Shown piece by piece: positions 61,601 to 64,000 of a stretch of 64,000 nt of DNA (the first letter of the stretch is position 1; each line of letters starts with the position of its first letter). The notes beneath the pieces are model-generated. The model made no database searches, was not told the DNA's origin, and saw only the letters and a list, made by a program, of their open reading frames with translations. The translations under genes and the position numbers were made by a program. The stretch spans positions 31,387-95,386 of the forward strand of contig WNNJ02001388.1 of the NCBI GenBank assembly GCA_012934845.2. Reading direction: 5' to 3'. Source of the stretch: Pomphorhynchus laevis (taxonomy: Eukaryota > Acanthocephala > Palaeacanthocephala > Echinorhynchida > Pomphorhynchidae).

Positions 61601-61693
61601 TGATCGTGTAATATAGATGGCAAACATGCATTCTTAGCCGTTTTGTCTTCTGAAGGGGATGATGAAGGTACATACTGGGGCGGAACGAAAAGC
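46664..61693 (-). CDS. Unrecognised Ser/Arg-rich protein, 11 exons, 5' end missing
   Basis: Minus-strand exons: 61693-61518, 61464-61381, 61305-61177, 57666-57538, 57478-57440, 57386-57321, 57278-57183, 57133-57005, 50589-50524, 50477-50442, 46839-46664. Every junction is GT..AG and every intron is phase 1, so the chain stays open for about 374 residues and ends QPKDV then stop. Contents: a polar N-terminal part (PSVAQLKRSLLTHLRQ), an acidic patch (LENLEWDDSDLYLIE), a helical, probably coiled-coil segment (ERQFEQLNSMQDVIDVEI, EEYLQRSVFEIAKKLEE), then a basic low-complexity tail with repeated blocks (NTQTLRVSP, ITQTLRISP, TRTLSVPRR, RKFKAGPQPKDV). No domain recognised; an adaptor or cytoskeleton-binding role would be guesswork. 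The first exon needs two bases from an upstream exon not found in the window. The joins 57005 to 50589 and 50442 to 46839 cross long repeat-filled introns and are the least certain. Confidence 0.62.
46850..49470. other. AT-rich intronic region with old repeats
   Basis: Within the last intron of the minus-strand gene. 47055-47180 and 47385-47480 are two copies of a dispersed repeat (TTTGATCCAGCTCCAATAAT) also found at 25480-25600 and inverted at 12115-12260. The rest, including 47900-49180, is low-complexity A/T sequence in which I see nothing further. Confidence 0.5.
49480..49860. repeat. Eroded PLE-linked repeat and GC-richer inverted repeats
   Basis: 49480-49620 is an old copy of the PLE-linked family. 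49730-49860 holds several short inverted repeats around GAGTGCGTCGTTGG and CACTCTAAGCG with unusually high GC; function unknown. Confidence 0.45.
50950..51480 (-). mobile_element. GIY-YIG endonuclease fragment of a different PLE
   Basis: The minus strand reads MIYLCKYKKCHSMYVGQTVG (51223 onward), the GIY-YIG core motif (IYL...C..C...YVGxT) of PLE endonucleases, followed by a His/Arg helix (ARSHV, with HRPQTNQE in a neighbouring frame). Upstream frames (51500-51250) carry degenerate sequence matching the Cys-rich linker seen before this domain. Several frameshifts. It differs in base composition and sequence from the RT-bearing PLEs here, so it represents an endonuclease-positive PLE lineage. 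Confidence 0.72.
51545..51610 (+). mobile_element. Short PLE RT scrap
   Basis: About 65 bp matching the VFNSNNFYSISEQIYPES segment of the PLE RT, mutated, directly before the host-gene fragment at 51622. Confidence 0.6.
51622..51690 (-). pseudogene. Duplicated fragment of the minus-strand host gene (intron plus exon end)
   Basis: The sequence AAATTCTCAATTTGAAGTCG through TTATTTCAACGTCTATTA repeats 57503-57576 almost exactly. That source spans an intron and the end of exon 57666-57538 of the same minus-strand gene, including the VIDVEITA codons. Because intron sequence is included, the duplication was at DNA level, not through mRNA. Confidence 0.8.
51690..51880 (+). repeat. Diverged PLE-linked repeat
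   Basis: Weak copy of the family (GACTCAACATAGAAG, CAGTTCCTTCAGATGACATT, ATGCATCGTATGTTATCTAT). Confidence 0.5.
52615..52880 (+). mobile_element. 266-bp RTE-derived short element with 18-bp TSD
   Basis: Flanked by the exact direct repeat ATCTCAGTTTAAATATAT (52597-52614 and 52881-52898), so both ends are defined. The 5' end is a twister-like structure followed by GGAGGGTTGG and CGTAAAAC blocks, as at the 5' end of many RTE LINEs. The 3' part reads RLRWYGRVLRANEHQPLIRP, the RT C-terminus of LINEs, then a purine-rich GAAGAAGAAG tail. The whole RT core is missing. This is a non-autonomous element combining RTE 5' and 3' ends. Confidence 0.82.
52618..52660 (+). ncRNA. Probable twister self-cleaving ribozyme
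   Basis: The core GCCGGTCCCAAGCCCG (52627-52642) followed by a GAGAAAGGAGGG stretch is the conserved loop set of the type P1 twister. P1 can form from CTCC (52618-52621) and GGAG (52654-52657). The usual GCCCGG-AUAAA segment is altered to GCCCGTGCTGAGAAA, which weakens P4 and may reduce activity. It would trim the transcript 5' end of the element. Confidence 0.65.
53160..53690 (+). repeat. Mixed dispersed repeat fragments
   Basis: 53260-53420 repeats short blocks around AATCCTTATTCTGATA and ATTTATTAGTCAATTCATAA, the AT-rich end of the PLE-linked family, two to three times. 53560-53680 is the ATAACCTCTGTCAGAAATAC family. No gene seen. Confidence 0.55.
54422..55960. repeat. 357-bp satellite, direct copies then inverted copies
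   Basis: Units start AGCATATTCTTCAG at 54422, 54779 and 55136 (period 357). At about 55199 the third unit stops and the array continues in reverse orientation for about one and a half further units (to about 55760), ending in shorter direct repeats of AAAATGCATTTCC. In the inverse sense each unit carries GGCAGCC then GAAAC (55383-55394), CGTGTGATAG (55397-55406), CTGACGA (55416-55422), GGCTGCC (55424-55430) and CTATCACATG (55433-55442): two interlocking helices. Located in a long intron of the minus-strand gene. Less AT-rich than the surroundings. Confidence 0.9.
56260..56670 (+). CDS. Candidate plus-strand gene start, two exons, unrecognised
   Basis: Exon 56260-56329 (MRLANPLKHFIIRDHVIVGG then SAL) ends at a GTAAG donor in phase 1; exon 56553-56670 after CTTTCAG continues in frame (NDGILGLLENYDAK, VEPIITFLYFRPDNYARAL, RPPT) and ends CA-GTAAGAA in phase 2. 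Both read as convincing protein with good splice sites. No family recognised, and no following exon in the right phase was found. It lies inside an intron of the minus-strand gene on the opposite strand, so it could be a nested gene or a captured gene fragment. Confidence 0.4.
58032..58226 (+). CDS. Candidate small spliced ORF, unrecognised
   Basis: ATG CCT TTC GAG (58032-58042) followed by a 43-bp GTAAAG..CTTACAG intron and an open exon 58086-58226 (LLIDANILLVDISERGHYVE, then a hydrophobic end and a stop). In total about 50 residues. The splice signals and intron size fit this genome, but the product is short and matches no family known to me. The second exon could instead belong to another gene. 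Confidence 0.22.
58298..58546 (+). mobile_element. PLE C-terminal fragment
   Basis: An 82-codon frame with NIKYNTLSNQILRIATICND and YINQHNNIKNKFKL, the conserved end of the PLE protein, 5'-truncated. It is followed directly by the PLE-linked repeat, as at 32106. It lies in an intron of the minus-strand gene. Confidence 0.88.
58555..58960 (+). repeat. Two tandem PLE-linked repeats
   Basis: The first copy, 58555-58750, keeps GGCCCCGCTGCTATG but has lost GAAAC (now CAAAAC) and CTGATGA (CTGATTA). The second, 58755-58960, is more diverged (CCGAAAACTGG, CAGTTCCGTTCAGATAACAT). Confidence 0.75.
58960..61170. other. Long intron of the minus-strand gene, little recognisable
   Basis: AT-rich. 59330-60760 has slightly higher complexity with scattered broken frames on both strands that could be a very old retroelement, but no motif could be secured. 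No RNA gene seen. Confidence 0.4.
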
Positions 61694-61829
61694 CTTAAAA
61701 CAAATATAGATTCATTGGTTTTGAAGAATAACGAATCGGATCACTTAATTTAGAAATGAAAATATTTAAATATTATAAAAATCTTTATCACACAGTATTT
61801 TATGAACCGAATAATATATATTTTATATT

Positions 61830-61945
61830 TCACAATTAAGATTAGAAGTCATCAAGATCAACTGCTACGTTATCAGGTCTTGAATCTTATTCATCTAAGC
61901 AAACATAGCAACACGGCCAAATACACGCTAATAATGCATATCCTC
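61830..61945 (-). repeat. Eroded PLE-linked repeat
   Basis: Recognised by GTCATCAAGATCAACTGCTA and ATAGCAACACGGCCAAATAC; mutated at the conserved GCGGGG. Confidence 0.6.
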
Positions 61946-62343
61946 TTAAATAATGTGATTTTCAACAACTTATTTAAAGAACATATAATCTTTAATACAC
62001 GATAATATAATAATTATTTATATTATAATATTATTTAATATAATATAAATTTACATATAATTTTTATATTTAATAATATAATAACGCTAATTAAATGTAA
62101 ATATAAAAACAAATGTTTATCAAGCGTATTTTCGATGGAACACTTTCAAATTTATGACAAATGTATTGCATTTTGAGTTTTGTCAAATTTAAATATTTTG
62201 AATTTATATTTTGAATTTCAAATGCTGTGGAATTCTATTGTTTTGTATAATAATGAAAGATAAAATAATTTTTTAGTTCAGATTTTGAATTTATTATTAA
62301 GTACGACAAATCAACATAATGAAATAAATAGTTAGTACAGTAA

Positions 62344-63561
62344 CGAAGAAGAAAATATTCTTTATTTGATAAAAATTCTATATTTCGATAGCTCCTGCTA
62401 TCATCATCAGGATTACAAAAAAATGTTTCACATTTTATTTTTATTAAATGTTTAGTGAATGTTTAGTGTATGTTTAGTAAATGTTTATTAAATGTTTAGT
62501 GTGTGTTTATTAAATGTTTAGTGAATGTTTAATGTTTAAAAAAATGTTTTTTTGTTTATTATTAATAAAATGTTTATTATCAATAAACAATGTTTATTGT
62601 TTATTAAATGTTTAATGTTCACTAAGCATTTTATTAAATGTTTAGTGAAACATTTTATTGTAATAAAGATTACAGTGAAATGTTTCACAAATCAGGATTA
62701 CAAAACATTTTACAATGTTTTGTAATCCTGATGATGATAACAGAAGATTATGGGTTAAACCATTTACTTAAATCAAAATTTTATTAAATTAATCACGATC
62801 CAGATGAATAAGGTAATTGCACGAGCCGTGATATATCAAGATACAAAATGAATCAAAAATTAGAAACAAAAAGTATCTAATAAAAACGTGATTTTATTAT
62901 TTTATTTTTATTATTTTAAATTAATTCTATTTTTTAAATACCAATTTAAGATTGAAATGATAAATTTATTGGTTGTGTAACTCAACAATCAGGCAATTAG
63001 TAACTCAAAATAATATTAATTTTACCTAATTAATAAAATTTATTTAAAATTTATATTATAAAATAAATTATAAATTATTGTCAACTGAATTTATTATTTT
63101 AAATTAATTCTATTTTTTAAATACTAATTTAAGATTGAAATGATAAATTTATTGGTTGTGTAACTCAACAATCAGGCAATTAGTAACTCAAAATAATATT
63201 AATTTTACCTAATTAATAAAATTTATTTAAAATTTATATTATAAAATAAATTATAAATTACTGTCAACTGAATTTATTATTTTAAATTAATTCTATTTTT
63301 TAAATACCGATTTAAGATTGAAATGATAAATTTATTGGTTGTGTAATTTATTGGTTGTGATTTTATTGTTTATTAAATGTTTAATGTTCACTAAGCATTT
63401 TATTAAATGTTTAATGTTCACTAAACATTTTATTAAATGTTTAATGTTCACTAAACATTTTATTAAATGTTTAGTGAAACATTTAATTGTAATCCTGATG
63501 ATGATAACAGGAGCTGTCGAAATGTAGAATTTTTATCAAATAAAGGATATTTTCTTCTTCG
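62344..63561. mobile_element. 1.2-kb fold-back element with 73-bp inverted arms
   Basis: Left arm 62344-62416 and right arm 63489-63561 are inverse copies with few mismatches (edge CGAAGAAGAAAATATTC). Each arm, read toward the outside, contains CTGATGA, a hairpin with AGGA loop (GATAGC with GCTATC in the left arm; changed to GATAAC with GCTGTC in the right arm), then GAAAT, the order of a hammerhead core. The interior is non-coding: TTTAGTGAATG/TTTATTAAATG-type runs (62440-62660, 63365-63480) and a ~183-bp tandem repeat. No transposase. Confidence 0.75.
62906..63345. repeat. ~183-bp tandem repeat, 2.4 copies
   Basis: The block starting TTATTTTAAATTAATTCTAT recurs at about 62906, 63089 and 63272 with only a few changes, inside the fold-back element. 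Confidence 0.85.
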
Positions 63562-64000
63562 TTCCTGTAATAATATATATTTGAAATAGTAGAAGATTAT
63601 GGGTTTAGTATTTATTATAATGAAATAAATTGGATAGTAAACAGTGTTAAATGTTGAATGAACGATATGCAGGAGAATGTTGGCCTTAACAGGCATCATA
63701 AAATGTAGGTAATGGGACAACGATCACATAAATTACTATTAACCTGCGTACGGGTATTACGCAGGTTATTTTAAGCATATACACCATTATTATAAATGTT
63801 ATAATATATTGGATATGTATTGGAGACGGTATCATGAACAGTAAGTCTTGTGTAAGACTGAAGACAGCGAGTTCCTATAGTTTCGCAGAATTTTAAATTG
63901 TGGAACATTTTTATTTATTTTTGTTAAATTTTTTTCAAATGTACACAAAAATTACAAAATATAAGATTTTATATTTTAAATATAAATATAAATATAAATA
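63562..64000. other. Flank without recognised gene
   Basis: AT-rich. One 10-bp perfect hairpin (AACCTGCGTA 63741-63750 with TACGCAGGTT 63758-63767) stands out by its GC content. Nothing else seen. Confidence 0.4.

Overview
This is an AT-rich animal (metazoan) nuclear window dominated by transposable elements. Evidence for a eukaryote: spliced genes with GT..AG introns (eight introns of only 32-62 bp in one gene), a eukaryotic COPII coat gene (SEC24), a nuclear-type tRNA-Glu, CR1-like and RTE-like LINEs, Penelope-like elements (PLEs), a Merlin DNA transposon and a probable twister ribozyme. Many tiny introns next to TE-swollen ones, with abundant PLEs and a twister-RTE element, would fit a small lophotrochozoan or mesozoan-grade invertebrate or a flatworm, but the species cannot be fixed from the sequence.

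Layout. 1-11.96 kb: three CR1-like LINE copies (A and B on minus, C on plus). A and B carry 20-bp tandem monomers at their 5' ends; a fold-back LINE scrap lies between A and B. 13.3-40.6 kb: one host gene, SEC24, reconstructed here as 18 exons coding about 877 residues over 27.3 kb. Its short introns are clean. Its long introns hold Merlin, PLE, LINE, MITE-like repeats, a 370-bp tandem array and a 205-bp palindrome. 40.6-46.1 kb: a retroelement nuclease-like fragment, a LINE endonuclease fragment with internal tandem duplications, and two PLE copies flanking a tRNA-Glu(UUC) gene. 46.1-61.7 kb: a second host gene on the minus strand, reconstructed as 11 exons joined only by phase-1 introns and incomplete at its 5' end. 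Its product is basic, Ser/Arg-rich and unrecognised. Its long introns hold a PLE GIY-YIG fragment, a duplicated piece of the same gene, a 266-bp twister-bearing RTE derivative with an 18-bp target-site duplication, a 357-bp satellite that inverts midway, and two small plus-strand exon candidates. 61.7-64 kb: a 1.2-kb fold-back element with 73-bp inverted arms.

The most interesting thread is RNA-like motifs inside repeats. There is a probable twister. Hammerhead-like hairpins (CTGANGA, short hairpin, GAAA) occur in two inverted-repeat elements. Three otherwise unrelated repeat families (370-bp array, 357-bp satellite, PLE 3' repeat) each carry GAAAC next to a helix strand, a CTGANGA word, and two helices that interlock as a pseudoknot. 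A second thread is perfect hairpins exactly where retroelement copies are truncated or rearranged. All exon joins, ribozyme assignments and family names come from reading by eye; no search or folding program was run.
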